DNA of 64,000 nucleotides, from positions 1 to 64,000 of the forward strand of contig JABWCP010000009.1 in the NCBI GenBank assembly GCA_013360215.1, read 5' to 3'. Positions within the stretch are counted from its first letter, which is position 1. Each line of letters starts with the position of its first letter. The notes beneath the pieces were generated by a model. That model saw nothing but the letters and a program-made list of their open reading frames with translations, was not told where the DNA came from and ran no database searches. Origin of the DNA: a bacterium. Lineage in GTDB: Bacteria > CLD3 > SB21. Positions 1 to 10,051 of this stretch are shown here, piece by piece. Made by a program: the position numbers and the translations under genes.

Positions 1-375
1 GAACGGCGCATCGCCATGACCGAAGAACAGAAGAAACTTTTCGGTATAGACAAACTTAATGTGCCCCGTTCGGATGTTCCGGCGATCACCCACGTAGATT
101 ATTCTGCACGTATTCAGACCGTTCATCAAAATGATCATGGTGTGTATTACGAACTGATCAAAGCCTTTTATGATAAAACCGGGTGCCCGGTGATCGTTAA
201 TACTTCCTTTAATGTGCGCGGCGAACCCATTGTATGCACGCCTGAAGACGCGTTCCGGTGTTTTATGCGTACGGAGATGGATTATCTCGTTTTGGGCAAT
301 TTCGTTTTAGATAAAAAAGAACAAAAACCCGTCCAGGATAATAAAGACTGGATGAATGAATTTGAACTCGATTAA
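1..375 (+). CDS. Carbamoyltransferase, C-terminal part (cut by window start)
   Basis: The frame is open from base 1, so the gene begins before the window and only about 124 residues are seen. The motif VNTSFNVRGEPIV, followed by a PEDAF..F..T.MD.LVLG pattern, is the C-terminal signature of NodU/CmcH-type O-carbamoyltransferases. These use carbamoyl phosphate to carbamoylate sugars or secondary metabolites. The gene ends 12 bases before an SxtJ-like gene, a pairing that is common for this family. The exact substrate cannot be told from the fragment. The ATG at 16 is internal, not the start. Confidence 0.85.
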   Translation, partial: ERRIAMTEEQKKLFGIDKLNVPRSDVPAITHVDYSARIQTVHQNDHGVYYELIKAFYDKTGCPVIVNTSFNVRGEPIVCTPEDAFRCFMRTEMDYLVLGNFVLDKKEQKPVQDNKDWMNEFELD

Positions 376-387
376 GAAGGACGAAAT

Positions 388-822
388 ATGAAAGAAATTA
401 TTCGCGATATACGATTTGAAATTCAGCACATGGACCGAAGCCCTGCTTCGGCTCGTCGCTTCGGATTTATTTTAACAACGATTTTACTCCTGATCGCAGG
501 TTGGCTTTGGTATAAAGAACGCGACATCTGGATGTATTGGGCGGCACCCGGAGTTTTAGTCGGATTGATATCTGCCGTCGCACCCAGCGTAGTATATCCG
601 CTGTACACCGGCGCAACGATTTTTTCGATTTTTATCGGATATTTTGTTTCACGGGTCATACTTTTCACCATGTTCACTTTGTTTTTTGCCCCGGTAGGCC
701 TGATCACGCGTCTGTTTGGAAGAGATTTGCTGAAAAAACAAATTGATCCTAAAGCAACCACCTATTGGACCCCAAAAGAATCACCGGTAAAAACACCGGA
801 ACACTACGAAAGAATGTTTTAG
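388..822 (+). CDS. SxtJ-like small membrane protein
   Basis: This 144-residue protein has three hydrophobic segments (about 25-42, 49-70 and 73-105) and a charged C-terminal tail. It resembles the SxtJ family of small membrane proteins found beside carbamoyltransferases, and here it directly follows one. An AAGAAGGACG stretch before the ATG serves as ribosome binding site. The biochemical role of the family is unknown. Co-transcription with the carbamoyltransferase and with tatC, which begins 6 bases after its stop, is likely from the spacing. Confidence 0.7.
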   Translation: MKEIIRDIRFEIQHMDRSPASARRFGFILTTILLLIAGWLWYKERDIWMYWAAPGVLVGLISAVAPSVVYPLYTGATIFSIFIGYFVSRVILFTMFTLFFAPVGLITRLFGRDLLKKQIDPKATTYWTPKESPVKTPEHYERMF

Positions 823-828
823 ATTTTT

Positions 829-1638
829 ATGGCTGACGAAGAGAAACGAGCCCTACCCGGTTCTACCGGTGGCGATATGACTTTTCTGGATCACCTCGGT
901 GAATTGCGGGATCGCTTGATAAAAATCGTGCTTGCCGTTTTGCTGATGATGGCAATATCGTTTGTTTATAGTAATACGATCATCAAGTGGTTGCTTTATC
1001 CACCGATGATCATCCCCGATCTTAAACCGCCGATCCAGTTGATGCGGCCCGTGATCACGCAAGTGCAAGGTCTGATGATGGTCAAAATACAAGTAGGCCT
1101 TATCGCAGGTATCGTATTGAGCATCCCTGTCATTGCGTATCAATTATGGCGATTCATCTCTCCGGCACTCAAAAAATCGGAAAAACGTTTTGCCATTCCG
1201 CTCATGTTTTTTATCACGTTTTTTTTCCTGCTCGGAGCGACGTTTGCCTACCTTGTCGTCATACCGATCACGCTTAATTTCCTTCTGAGTATGGGAAATA
1301 TTGATACCGAACTCGGTATTGTGGTTGAAAACATGATTGATGTTGATCAGTACCTGAGTTTTGTTTCCGGATTTATGCTTATCAGCGGAGCGACGTTTGA
1401 AATGCCCGTGATTGCTTTTTTTCTTGCCAAAATCGGCATTCTATCACCCCAATTTATGCGCGAGTACTGGCGCCACGCTGCTGTTGCGTGCCTTCTTGTA
1501 TCCGCGGTCATCACTCCGACGACCGATATGATCACCATGTTTGTCGTTGCCGCGCCGATGGTGGTACTTTATGAAATGAGCATTTGGGTCGCCAAGTTTG
1601 CCACACGAAAAAAGAAATCCGATGAAAAGCATAATTAA
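829..1638 (+). CDS. tatC: Sec-independent protein translocase TatC
   Basis: This is the 269-residue polytopic membrane component of the twin-arginine translocase, which recognises Tat signal peptides and moves folded proteins across the inner membrane. The N-terminal FLDHLGELRDR motif is the family hallmark, and six hydrophobic segments follow up to about residue 255. The length is slightly above the usual 240-260 because of a charged N-terminal extension. No tatA or tatB gene lies in the window, so the partner must be encoded elsewhere. The formate dehydrogenase near 7-9 kb has no obvious twin-arginine signal. Confidence 0.95.
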   Translation: MADEEKRALPGSTGGDMTFLDHLGELRDRLIKIVLAVLLMMAISFVYSNTIIKWLLYPPMIIPDLKPPIQLMRPVITQVQGLMMVKIQVGLIAGIVLSIPVIAYQLWRFISPALKKSEKRFAIPLMFFITFFFLLGATFAYLVVIPITLNFLLSMGNIDTELGIVVENMIDVDQYLSFVSGFMLISGATFEMPVIAFFLAKIGILSPQFMREYWRHAAVACLLVSAVITPTTDMITMFVVAAPMVVLYEMSIWVAKFATRKKKSDEKHN

Positions 1639-2143
1639 GTCTCTGTGTACCATCATTCTGATTTCATCGCAATTTGGAATCACCGGTTGCAGTTCCGTTC
1701 CTAAAACCGTTTCCCATGCCAAAACGGTAAAAGGTGAAATGATGCTCATCGGCAATATTACGCGCGAAGAATTGTTCCAGGAAATGCCGGTTTTCCAAAA
1801 AAACTACGACGTCTACAATCCGGCCGGGAGTGCAATAGAAACGCTTCACCGCATGAGCACACCTACCGATATACTGATTGTATTGGGAACGTGGTGCGGC
1901 GATTCCAAACATCATGTACCCTCATTTCTCAAAACACTGGACGCCGCCAAAAATCCAAACTTGACTTACCGCTTATTAGCCGTGGATCGGACAAAAAAAG
2001 ATTCTCTAGGTGTAACGGCCCAATACAACATCAAACGCGTACCGACCATGATCGTTTTGCAAAACGGCGCGGAAATCGGTCGCATGGTTGAATTTCCACA
2101 AAAAACCGTCGAAGAAGATTTATTAGATATAGTTAAGCCGTAA
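1622..2143 (+). CDS. Thioredoxin-like lipoprotein
   Basis: The chosen ATG at 1622 lies inside the end of tatC and gives a clean lipoprotein signal (MKSIIK, hydrophobic core, lipobox ITGC). About 150 mature residues follow. The sequence LGTWCGDSKHHVP resembles a thioredoxin active-site loop with only one cysteine (WCGDS rather than WCxxC), and VPTMIVLQNGAEIGR matches the cis-Pro strand of the fold. The missing second cysteine argues against a classical disulfide reductase. An upstream in-frame ATG at 1598 would bury the signal peptide and is disfavoured. Probably co-transcribed with tatC. Confidence 0.75.
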   Translation: MKSIIKSLCTIILISSQFGITGCSSVPKTVSHAKTVKGEMMLIGNITREELFQEMPVFQKNYDVYNPAGSAIETLHRMSTPTDILIVLGTWCGDSKHHVPSFLKTLDAAKNPNLTYRLLAVDRTKKDSLGVTAQYNIKRVPTMIVLQNGAEIGRMVEFPQKTVEEDLLDIVKP

Positions 2144-2152
2144 GGGAATCGT

Positions 2153-3343
2153 TTGACACGTAAACGTATCATTTTCTTTTCGGGTAAAGGGGGCGTAGGT
2201 AAAACTACGATCGCTGCTGCTACGGCGTTGCGATGCGCGGATCGCGGTATAAAAACGATACTCCTGAGTACGGATCCCGCTCACAGTATCGGCGATTTAT
2301 TAGGCCTGCCGATTCATGCTACACCCACTCCGGTTGCACCCAATCTCGATGCGGTTCATATTGATCCCCATGCCGAACTTGACAGCAATTGGGGGCATAT
2401 CCGCGACTATTTTTCCAATCTTATTCAGACGCTTGGCGCTGACGGAGCCGTCTCCGGTGAACTGGCCATTCTTCCGGGAATGGATAATCTTTTCAGTCTT
2501 CTGCGAATCCGGGATTTTCACGATAAATCCGATTATAAAGTCATCATCGTAGATATGGCGCCGACCGGCGAAAGTTTACGACTCTTGAGTTTACCGCAAA
2601 TCGTATCACTGGCTTTAAAAATAACACGCGTGATCGAAAAATATATCGTTTCTCCCGTGATACGCCCTGCATCGCGTATGTCTAAATCGTTGCGCGTCGT
2701 CGTCGCACCGGAAGACGTGGCGCGTTCCTGGGAAGCCATACTTGAAAAAATTTTGGCTATGCGCGATCTTTTTGAAAAAGAATCACGCACTACGACTCGT
2801 CTGGTGATGCAACCCGAATCTATGATCATGAATGAAACGCAGCGTGCGCTGACCTACCTCAATTTATTTGGCATGGTCGTGGATCAGGTGATTATCAATC
2901 GTATTCTACCGGACGAAACGCAAAAAGGCTATTTTCGCACTTGGCATGAGACGCAAAAAAAATATATTCATGCGATAACCCGTGATTTCACGCCGATACC
3001 GATCGCCAATGCGCCTTTTTTTCACCACGAGATACACGGACTAAACGATTTACGTACTCTGGGGCATGCGCTGTACAACCAAGCCGATCCCGCATCGGTT
3101 TTTTACAATTCACGCCCCGTACAATTTGTGAATACCAAAAAAGAAAAGTTAATGAAACTCAAAGCGCCCTTTTTGGATGTACAAAATACGCCGGTTTCTC
3201 TTCATCGCAGAGGCAATGAAATCATGATCGAAATAGGATCCTTTTTGCGCACCCATACTATTCCCGATTCCATGGCCGCGTTGGAGCCCGAAGGTGCGGA
3301 TTACAATAACGGTGAACTTATTATTCGGTTTATAAAAAAATGA
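2153..3343 (+). CDS. ArsA/GET3-family ATPase
   Basis: This 396-residue P-loop ATPase has a deviant Walker A (GKGGVGKTT, residues 10-18), the switch I region STDPAHS and the switch II region DMAPTGE, all typical of ArsA/TRC40 proteins. The last 60 residues look like the small HSP20-like beta domain often fused to ArsA proteins in green sulfur bacteria and cyanobacteria. Only one ATPase half is present and no arsenite-binding cysteine set is visible. A role in handling membrane proteins is therefore as plausible as arsenic export. The start is a TTG preceded by AAGGGA; the ATGA at the end overlaps the next gene. Confidence 0.85.
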   Translation: MTRKRIIFFSGKGGVGKTTIAAATALRCADRGIKTILLSTDPAHSIGDLLGLPIHATPTPVAPNLDAVHIDPHAELDSNWGHIRDYFSNLIQTLGADGAVSGELAILPGMDNLFSLLRIRDFHDKSDYKVIIVDMAPTGESLRLLSLPQIVSLALKITRVIEKYIVSPVIRPASRMSKSLRVVVAPEDVARSWEAILEKILAMRDLFEKESRTTTRLVMQPESMIMNETQRALTYLNLFGMVVDQVIINRILPDETQKGYFRTWHETQKKYIHAITRDFTPIPIANAPFFHHEIHGLNDLRTLGHALYNQADPASVFYNSRPVQFVNTKKEKLMKLKAPFLDVQNTPVSLHRRGNEIMIEIGSFLRTHTIPDSMAALEPEGADYNNGELIIRFIKK

Positions 3344-6300
3344 AAAAGACATTTTTAATTTTCGAAATCCTGCTTTTCGTTTTGATTTTGATTCGATCCG
3401 GTTATGCGCAACCGGAAGCTTGGTCGCATGGCGAATTGCAATGGTTTACGATCCGTTCGGCACATTTTGATGTACATTATCATGATTCGCCATACACGGC
3501 TCTTGACGTTTCCCGCAAAGGCCCGGAACGCACCGCCCGCGAAGCGGCGGCCATCGCGGAATCTATTTACGAAACGATCACCCATCTCTACGACCATCGC
3601 CCCGAAAGGATACACATCATCATCCGCGATACGGATGACTACTCCAACGGCGGCGCCTACTATTATGATAATAAAATCGAAATCTGGGCGTCCAACCTAA
3701 ACTTTGAATTACGCGGTACGCATCATTGGCTGCGCAATGTGATCACGCACGAATTTGCCCACATGATTTCGATACAGGCTATGATGAAGCTTTCGCGCCG
3801 TTTCCCCGGCATCTATTTGCAGTACATAGGATATGAAAAAGAGCGTCGTCAGGACGTACTGCGCGGTTTTCCGAATCGCATCGTTTCCTATCCTGTTGCC
3901 GGCGTTATGTTGCCCGTGTGGTTTGCCGAAGGCGTGGCACAGTACCAACAAAAAGATTTGGATTACGAATTTTGGGATGCCCACCGCGATATGATCTTGC
4001 GTGATCGCGTCTTAGGTGAACAAATGCTGACGCTTAATCAGATGGGCACGTTTGGTAAAAACAGTATCGGCAACGAATCGGCATACAATAGCGGTTATGC
4101 ATTAGTGAGCTATATCGCTGCCCATTACGGTGATTCGTCGCTTAAAAAAATCACTCATTATTCATCCAAACTTTTTTATTCGTTCGAACGCGCCGTAAAA
4201 GCTGCAACCGGCGATGATATTGATACGATCTACCGTCAATGGAAAAACCTGATTACAGAGCAGTACACGCTTCATACGACGGATATACGCTCATATGCAC
4301 GTATAGGCAATGAAATCGCCACAGAAGGAACAGGGAATTTTTATCCGACACTTTCTCCGAACGGCCAATACCTGGCGATGATTTCCAATCGCGGTTTTGA
4401 CTATCTCAGTCAGGCGTCTCTCTATATCGTGGACCCGTCAAACGCGAATATCATTCACGAAATCAAAAAAGCGGAAGGCCCGCTAAGTTGGTCACCCGAT
4501 AGCCGTTACATCGCCTATGCAAAAAATACCGACGATAACGACTATCATTCGCAATACAATGACATCTACGTGTATGATATGGTTCGGCGTAAAGAATTTC
4601 GAATCACCCGCGGTCTGCGTGCATTTGCTCCGGCATTTTCACCGGACGGGTCGTCGCTCGCTGCTATCATCAATGGCGATGGAACCAATAATATCATTCG
4701 CATCGTAGGATTTGCCGAGGATTTACTTAATAAAAAAAGTGCTTTTTCCAAAAACATGTTTGTACGTGACGGGATGCACTGGCGGCGTATAACTCATTTT
4801 GATGACGGGCGGCAAATTTACGGCCTATGCTATACCGATAACGGACGTACGTTGATTTTTGATACTTCGACCGACGATGGCCGTGATATTTTCAGCGTAG
4901 ATACTTCCGGAAACCATTGGAAACCGGTGCGCCAAACACGCAAAGATGAACGCAGTCCCGTCGTCAGTCAAGACGGGCGAACCTTGTATTTTTCGGCTGA
5001 CGAAACAGGAATATTTAATCTGTACGCTATGAATTTGCATACCGGCGATATACGTCAAATAACAAATGTTACCGGTGGCGCATTCTATCCGGCCGTCGGC
5101 CAGAACAACATCTTGTATTACACGTTGTATCAGAACACCGGATTCCGTGTGTATTCGATTGCGGATACAACCGGCTTTGATTCAAAACAAACTGTCTACG
5201 GACTTGAAAATCCGAATATATTATCCAAACCAAATGATAAACCATATCCCGGCAAGTGGCCTTCGGAACATCGCATATTTACCGTCATACCTCCCCGGAC
5301 GGATACCGCGGCGCTATATAAAAATACATTCCTCAAATTTTCATTCCTGCCCGTTTTACGTTTGGACTACGGTACTTTCAAACCGGGCGTGTATTTTTAC
5401 TCCAGCGATGTATTGTCAAAATCCTCTTTTTTCGGCGGGGCCATGTTTAATATCCCGGATATGGAGCGCGATTTATTTGGTATTTTTGAGTATAGCGGCT
5501 TCGGTCCGACATTATTTTTGGAACTCTATAATATTACGCGGTCGAGGACATTTCGCGATGACTCCAACCCGGGTAACGATATACCTTACGAATCCATTCA
5601 AACCAATTCGTTTGAACTGCGCGAAGTAGATGCCGGAATGGATTGGAGCTTATTTGCTCCGCGCGATGTGCGCGTCAATTATGCACATGTAGAGTCATTT
5701 GTTCGTATTCGAGGAAAGGAATACAATTTCGATTTAGAACGGTATAAACTTTTACCTCGAACCGGCGCAATTAAATATTATTACGGAAATGATTTTTCAA
5801 CCACGTGGAAATTTAACAATGTTCCGCCGGCCATTGATAAAGAAATCAATCCTCGCGGCGGCCGCCAAATAAGTGTATCCATCGGCTATTACATGGACAA
5901 TCTCATTGATGGATTTGCTTTTCAACCAAGTAGCGGCAGCTATACGACACTATATAAACACGATGCCTATTTGCGAAATGAAAACACATGGACTGAATTT
6001 ATACGTTTGCCATTTGGTGACCATACTCTGGAAGCACGCTTGCATACAGGTTTTATTCCTACCAAAGTAGATAGTTTTTATAATTTTTTCGGCGGAAGTT
6101 TAGTGGGATTGAAAGGTTATTCTTACTACAGTATCGAAGGGCGTTATCTCGGCCTGTTCAATGCCGTATATCGTTTCCCTCTCATTCGCCGCATCGACAA
6201 AAAAGCCGGCCCTTTATACTTTGATAAAATTTTTGGCGGTTTGACATTTGGTATGGGCAACGCCTGGAGCACACGATCCACTATGGACCGATGGAAACGT

Positions 6301-6549
6301 GATGTGGGAATAGAATTGCGTGCAGAGATGTATTCATTTTACGTATACCCTACCCGGCTTACTTTTAATGCCGCCTACGGCATAGACCGGTTTACAGGAT
6401 ATGGCCCGATGATAACCAAGTACGATAGCGAAAACGGGTATTATGACGAACGCCAAAAAGTAAAAAGCGGCGGTTCGTGGCGTTATTATTTGACCGTACT
6501 TTTTGGGTTTACACTTTTTGATGAGGCCCCTAAAATGAAAAATCCCTGA
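3340..6549 (+). CDS. Secreted gluzincin-like / TolB-like propeller / outer-membrane barrel fusion
   Basis: A 1069-residue exported protein (signal peptide ending near GYAQ, residue 24). Residues 30-300 look like a gluzincin peptidase domain: HEFAH at 137-141 and WFAEG at 194-198 would supply the two His and the Glu zinc ligands. Residues about 330-620 carry TolB/WD40-like repeats ([27 protein letters not shown]). Residues about 680-1069 are rich in alternating aromatic strands, resemble a surface-antigen beta-barrel and end near an LFGFTLF segment. It overlaps the ArsA gene by 4 bases. Substrate unknown; outer-membrane location inferred. Confidence 0.75.
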   Translation: MKKTFLIFEILLFVLILIRSGYAQPEAWSHGELQWFTIRSAHFDVHYHDSPYTALDVSRKGPERTAREAAAIAESIYETITHLYDHRPERIHIIIRDTDDYSNGGAYYYDNKIEIWASNLNFELRGTHHWLRNVITHEFAHMISIQAMMKLSRRFPGIYLQYIGYEKERRQDVLRGFPNRIVSYPVAGVMLPVWFAEGVAQYQQKDLDYEFWDAHRDMILRDRVLGEQMLTLNQMGTFGKNSIGNESAYNSGYALVSYIAAHYGDSSLKKITHYSSKLFYSFERAVKAATGDDIDTIYRQWKNLITEQYTLHTTDIRSYARIGNEIATEGTGNFYPTLSPNGQYLAMISNRGFDYLSQASLYIVDPSNANIIHEIKKAEGPLSWSPDSRYIAYAKNTDDNDYHSQYNDIYVYDMVRRKEFRITRGLRAFAPAFSPDGSSLAAIINGDGTNNIIRIVGFAEDLLNKKSAFSKNMFVRDGMHWRRITHFDDGRQIYGLCYTDNGRTLIFDTSTDDGRDIFSVDTSGNHWKPVRQTRKDERSPVVSQDGRTLYFSADETGIFNLYAMNLHTGDIRQITNVTGGAFYPAVGQNNILYYTLYQNTGFRVYSIADTTGFDSKQTVYGLENPNILSKPNDKPYPGKWPSEHRIFTVIPPRTDTAALYKNTFLKFSFLPVLRLDYGTFKPGVYFYSSDVLSKSSFFGGAMFNIPDMERDLFGIFEYSGFGPTLFLELYNITRSRTFRDDSNPGNDIPYESIQTNSFELREVDAGMDWSLFAPRDVRVNYAHVESFVRIRGKEYNFDLERYKLLPRTGAIKYYYGNDFSTTWKFNNVPPAIDKEINPRGGRQISVSIGYYMDNLIDGFAFQPSSGSYTTLYKHDAYLRNENTWTEFIRLPFGDHTLEARLHTGFIPTKVDSFYNFFGGSLVGLKGYSYYSIEGRYLGLFNAVYRFPLIRRIDKKAGPLYFDKIFGGLTFGMGNAWSTRSTMDRWKRDVGIELRAEMYSFYVYPTRLTFNAAYGIDRFTGYGPMITKYDSENGYYDERQKVKSGGSWRYYLTVLFGFTLFDEAPKMKNP

Positions 6550-6564
6550 GTTTTTCAGGGATTT
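6540..6564. terminator. Hairpin terminator between convergent gene and tRNA
   Basis: A perfect 10-bp stem (AAATCCCTGA / TCAGGGATTT) with a GTTTT loop. It includes the stop codon of the upstream gene and lies 6 bases from the 3' end of the tRNA on the other strand. A-rich and T-rich flanks make it usable in both directions. Confidence 0.8.
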
Positions 6565-6569
6565 GACTG

Positions 6570-6643
6570 CGGGCACGACGAGGCTCGAACTCGCAACTTC
6601 CGCCGTGACAGGGCGGTGCTCTAACCAATTGAACTACGTGCCC
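6570..6643 (-). tRNA. tRNA-Asp (GTC)
   Basis: Read on the minus strand, the sequence folds as a cloverleaf. It has a 7-bp acceptor stem GGGCACG/CGTGCCC, anticodon stem CCGCC/GGCGG with loop CTGTCAC (anticodon GTC, Asp), T arm GCGAG-TTCGAGC-CTCGT and discriminator G. The CCA end is not encoded; the bases after the discriminator are CAG. Confidence 0.95.
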
Positions 6644-6726
6644 GTTAAAGCGGCGAAATGATAGTATAATCCGATCCGAAAAGCAAGTTTTTTTTCTGAT
6701 TTTCGGTAAAATTTATCGCTCGCTCA

Positions 6727-9387
6727 TCATACTTTTTCGATACGCACCTGCGTCACCTTATAATTAGGCGTCGCCGTCTTGTCATCACGTTCCATCCCGA
6801 TAACGGCATTCAGCAAATTCTCCGGTTCCTGAAACGTCGCATACACTTCGCGATGTTTTACATGATCCGTAACGATCGCCGGTACGAAGGCTTGCCCGTT
6901 TTCACTGGTAATACGCAGTGTATCTCCGGTTTGCACGCCCAACTGGGCCGCATCCGTCGGTGCGATCTCCACATAATCCGGCCGCTTGATCTGCGCATTT
7001 TTAGAACGCCCGGTCATCGTACCTGAATTGAAATGGAACAAACTGCGTCCGGTAATAAGCGTCCACGGGTACCGTGCATCGTAATGCGGCGCAGAAAAAG
7101 GTAACATCTGCACTTCCGCACGGGCGCCAACCGGGAACGTCGTACGATGTAAAATATCCGTGCCCGGATGATCTTCGGTAGGACACGGCCATTGGATACC
7201 GCCTTTTTCTAATTTAGGATAGGTAATCCCGTAGCCCGCTTTCCATACACGTCTGATTTCATTCCATACATCTTCGGCGGATTCGAATTCAAAACCTTCA
7301 CGTACGCCCATCGCATGAGCTAATTCACAAATGATTAACCAATCCGGTTTACTTTGGCCGTACGGTTCGATAGCCTTACGCACGCGCTGCACCCGGCGTT
7401 CTCCATTCATGAAGGTTCCGTCCTTTTCGAACGACGAGGTACACGGTAAAAACACCGTACCGAACAACCGCGCCGTTTCATTCATAAACATGTCCTGAAT
7501 CACGACGAGTTCCATATTCTCAAAAGCACGACGTGAAAAATCCGTATCGGGATTAGTCATATATACGTCATAGCCCACGATCCACATGGCTTTGAATTGA
7601 TTTTTTTCTGCGGCATCCAACATGTGCATGAGATTAAGACCTTTGTCCGTCGGTAAACTCACCTTCCATGTCGCTTCGAATAAAGTGCGCCCTTCATCCA
7701 CCGTGCCATATCCCGTAAGATGGGTCGGTTCACAACCCATGTGCGCCGAGCCTTGTACGTTATTTTGTCCACGCAAAGGATTAACGCCTGTTCCGGGTTT
7801 GCCCATATTACCGGTTATAAGCGCAAGATTGATCAGCCCGCTCACGGAGTCCGTACCCTGCGTGTGTTCAGTCATGCCCAGACCGTGCATACACATCGCG
7901 GGTTTGGCGGTCGCATAAAGACGCGCCGCCTGGCGAATCGTTGCCGCATCCACGCCGCATTGATCCGCTATTTTTTCGGGTGTAAAATCTTTGAGAAATT
8001 CGCGCAATTTTTCGTAACCGCTCACATGGGCGCGGATAAATTCGTCATCCGTCAAACCCTCTTCGATCACGGTGCAAGCCATCGCATTGAGCAGAGCCAC
8101 ATTGGCACCGGGTCGAACCGCTAAGTGAATGTCGGCATATTCGGCCAATTCGATAACGCGCGGATCCATGACGATAAGGTGAGCACCGCGCAACGCGGCT
8201 TGTTTGATGCGGGCGCCCACGATCGGATGATTTTCAGTCGCATTGGCGCCACAAATAAAAATGGTCGTAGCGCGTTCGATATCATCAAAGGCATTGGTCG
8301 CCGCGCCGGTCCCGAGGATATTACCCAAGGCTTTGGCGCTCGGTGCGTGGCAAACACGTGCACACGAATCTACGTTATTGGTCTGCAATACCACGCGGGT
8401 AAATTTTTGCGTCAAATAATTGTCTTCATTTGTAGCCCGTGCCGAACCGATAACGCCGACACTGCTCGCTCCGTAGTTGGCGCTGATACGCTTGAGTTCG
8501 GATGCGGTAAAGGCATACGCTTCATCCCATGATACTTTTTGCCAAGCCCCGTCACGTCGGATCATAGGCTCTGTGATACGATCACCCGATCCGACAAAAC
8601 CGTGCGAATAGCGCCCTTTGACGCAGAGATGACCTTTATTGACCGGCCCGTCCATAGACGGTTTTACGGTGACAATTTTTTGATCGCGGGTCCCGACCAT
8701 CATCTCACAACCCACGCCGCAATACGGACAGGTCGTTTTAGTCCATGAAGTCGGTTCCCCCAACATAAATACGTTCTTATCAATCAGCGCACCGCTCGGG
8801 CATGTATCCGCACACGCGCCACAGCTTACGCAACCGCTTTCCAATAACGTCGGACGACCTTCCGGTGTCATCGTGGTCGCAAAACCACGCTGGATGGGAT
8901 TCCATACGAATTGTCCCTGCACTTCGCTGCAAATACGCTCACAGCGATGGCAATCTACGCACAGACTCATATCAATGCGGATATAGGGATGTGTGGTATC
9001 TTTCCATGACGATTTGACCGTAACCGGTTCTTCAAAACGCGGCACGTAGTGTTGAAACAAACGATGCAATTCCTTCTCAGGGAAAGCCTCCACCACTTCT
9101 TGCGGGTAACGCGCATGAAGCATTTTCAATAGATCCGTTCTGTATTTTTCGATATGTGCGCTATGCGTTTCGATATGCATATCGGATGTGATCTCTGTAC
9201 GGCATGCCGGTACCGGTTTGGAAGATCCTTCAATTTCTACAAGGCATAAACGGCAAACGCCGCTCGGATTGAGCCGCGGATCATGACACAGTGTTGGTAT
9301 CTGAATTCCAACAGACGACGCAGCCTCTAAAATACGGGTTCCTTCTGAAACCTCATGTGTGCGGCCATTGATGGTAAATTTGATCAT
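6727..9387 (-). CDS. Formate dehydrogenase, molybdopterin catalytic subunit (cysteine type)
   Basis: This 886-residue protein begins with a 2Fe-2S ferredoxin domain (CxxxxxxxxGxCRLC). A two-cluster 4Fe-4S domain follows (CVDCHRCERIC and CVSCGACADTCP), then the CPYCGVGC 4Fe-4S motif and the molybdopterin/bis-MGD core. CARVCHAPS places the metal ligand at Cys346 followed by His347, as in cysteine-containing formate dehydrogenases. The layout matches FdhA/FdsA-type subunits oxidising formate to CO2. The ATG at 9387 has an AGGGTGAAG ribosome site; an open extension to 9450 is unlikely. No NuoE/F-like, FdhB or FdhD gene is adjacent, so its electron partner is unknown. Confidence 0.88.
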   Translation of the reverse strand: MIKFTINGRTHEVSEGTRILEAASSVGIQIPTLCHDPRLNPSGVCRLCLVEIEGSSKPVPACRTEITSDMHIETHSAHIEKYRTDLLKMLHARYPQEVVEAFPEKELHRLFQHYVPRFEEPVTVKSSWKDTTHPYIRIDMSLCVDCHRCERICSEVQGQFVWNPIQRGFATTMTPEGRPTLLESGCVSCGACADTCPSGALIDKNVFMLGEPTSWTKTTCPYCGVGCEMMVGTRDQKIVTVKPSMDGPVNKGHLCVKGRYSHGFVGSGDRITEPMIRRDGAWQKVSWDEAYAFTASELKRISANYGASSVGVIGSARATNEDNYLTQKFTRVVLQTNNVDSCARVCHAPSAKALGNILGTGAATNAFDDIERATTIFICGANATENHPIVGARIKQAALRGAHLIVMDPRVIELAEYADIHLAVRPGANVALLNAMACTVIEEGLTDDEFIRAHVSGYEKLREFLKDFTPEKIADQCGVDAATIRQAARLYATAKPAMCMHGLGMTEHTQGTDSVSGLINLALITGNMGKPGTGVNPLRGQNNVQGSAHMGCEPTHLTGYGTVDEGRTLFEATWKVSLPTDKGLNLMHMLDAAEKNQFKAMWIVGYDVYMTNPDTDFSRRAFENMELVVIQDMFMNETARLFGTVFLPCTSSFEKDGTFMNGERRVQRVRKAIEPYGQSKPDWLIICELAHAMGVREGFEFESAEDVWNEIRRVWKAGYGITYPKLEKGGIQWPCPTEDHPGTDILHRTTFPVGARAEVQMLPFSAPHYDARYPWTLITGRSLFHFNSGTMTGRSKNAQIKRPDYVEIAPTDAAQLGVQTGDTLRITSENGQAFVPAIVTDHVKHREVYATFQEPENLLNAVIGMERDDKTATPNYKVTQVRIEKV

Positions 9388-9470
9388 AATCTTCACCCTT
9401 TTGGTAACGAAGTTATGTTCTTGATGTGTTTGAACTAGGGGAATATGCAACTTTTTTTCATAAAAACATG

Positions 9471-9484
9471 ATGATTTTTATCAT
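9471..9484. promoter_or_regulatory. FNR/CRP-like dyad ATGAT-TTTT-ATCAT
   Basis: A perfect 5-4-5 dyad. It shares the GAT-N4-ATC core of the FNR consensus TTGAT-N4-ATCAA, differing only in the outer bases. It sits 84-97 bases upstream of the formate dehydrogenase start, a position fitting activation by an anaerobic regulator. Function is inferred from sequence similarity only. Confidence 0.4.
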
Positions 9485-9500
9485 ACGATAACCAATGAAC

Positions 9501-9516
9501 AATATAGCTCTATATT
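9501..9516. promoter_or_regulatory. Palindrome AATATAG-CT-CTATATT
   Basis: A perfect 7-2-7 inverted repeat, 17 bases beyond the FNR-like dyad and about 115 bases upstream of the formate dehydrogenase start. It could be an operator. It is AT-rich, so chance is possible. Confidence 0.3.
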
Positions 9517-9755
9517 AATTTTTGCTTGAGTAACCTTGGCGGCTCAAAGGCCATTTCATGCACTCTACCCTATATCTGATGCATTCTGACGCCATTTGCT
9601 TTTGCTTGCTGCCGTATCGTCGTATTTTTCAATCAAGATCTATTCTTTGGTTACATGAATTTCTTGTGTCCTTACAAACGACAATCAGACGGATATGGGT
9701 TTTTATTCGTTATCATTTGATACTCTAGAGGCACCTAAAAACGCGGAGATCATAC

Positions 9756-10040
9756 ATGAAAAAAGTATCCACCATATTAACACGGCATCCGCAAGGTAAG
9801 CAAGGTGTACGAATAGACAAATCCAAATATGATATGATACGCGGTTTTATACTTTCGACATTAAAGGAAAGAGGACCTATGCCTTTTGAAGAATTGACTG
9901 ACTATGCTGTAAAGATACTATCGTCGGATTTTGAGGGCAGCGTAGTGTGGTATATCGTCACTGTCAAACTTGATCTTGAAGCACGCAAATTAATAATTCG
10001 TTTACCACGGAAATCACCGCAATGGATAAGTCTTTCGTAA
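9756..10040 (+). CDS. DUF6958-like small protein (module copy A)
   Basis: This 94-residue protein has the pattern ILTRHPQGKQGVRIDKSKYD at the start, FEELTD in the middle and VKLDLEAR near the end. This matches what I recall of the DUF6958 family, small cytoplasmic proteins of unknown role with a winged-helix-like appearance. GGAG lies 8 bases before the ATG. It is followed after 11 bases by an M23 peptidase gene and then by an amidohydrolase-like gene. A second, damaged copy lies at 18774 in front of a paralogous amidohydrolase. Function unknown; family assignment from memory. Confidence 0.65.
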   Translation: MKKVSTILTRHPQGKQGVRIDKSKYDMIRGFILSTLKERGPMPFEELTDYAVKILSSDFEGSVVWYIVTVKLDLEARKLIIRLPRKSPQWISLS

Positions 10041-10051
10041 CCGGAGTTGTT

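Larger units (their letters stand above)
9388..9755. other. 368-base divergent intergenic region
   Basis: This is the longest gene-free stretch. It separates the minus-strand formate dehydrogenase from the plus-strand small gene at 9756 and must carry promoters in both directions. Two dyad elements on the formate dehydrogenase side are listed separately. The half nearer 9756 (about 9530-9740) shows no repeat or conserved RNA structure that I recognise; a GCGGAG ribosome site precedes 9756. Confidence 0.7.

Noticed and set aside
5066-5629. 187-codon plus-strand open frame
   Set aside because: A shifted-frame shadow inside the 1069-residue fusion gene; composition is unlike a protein.
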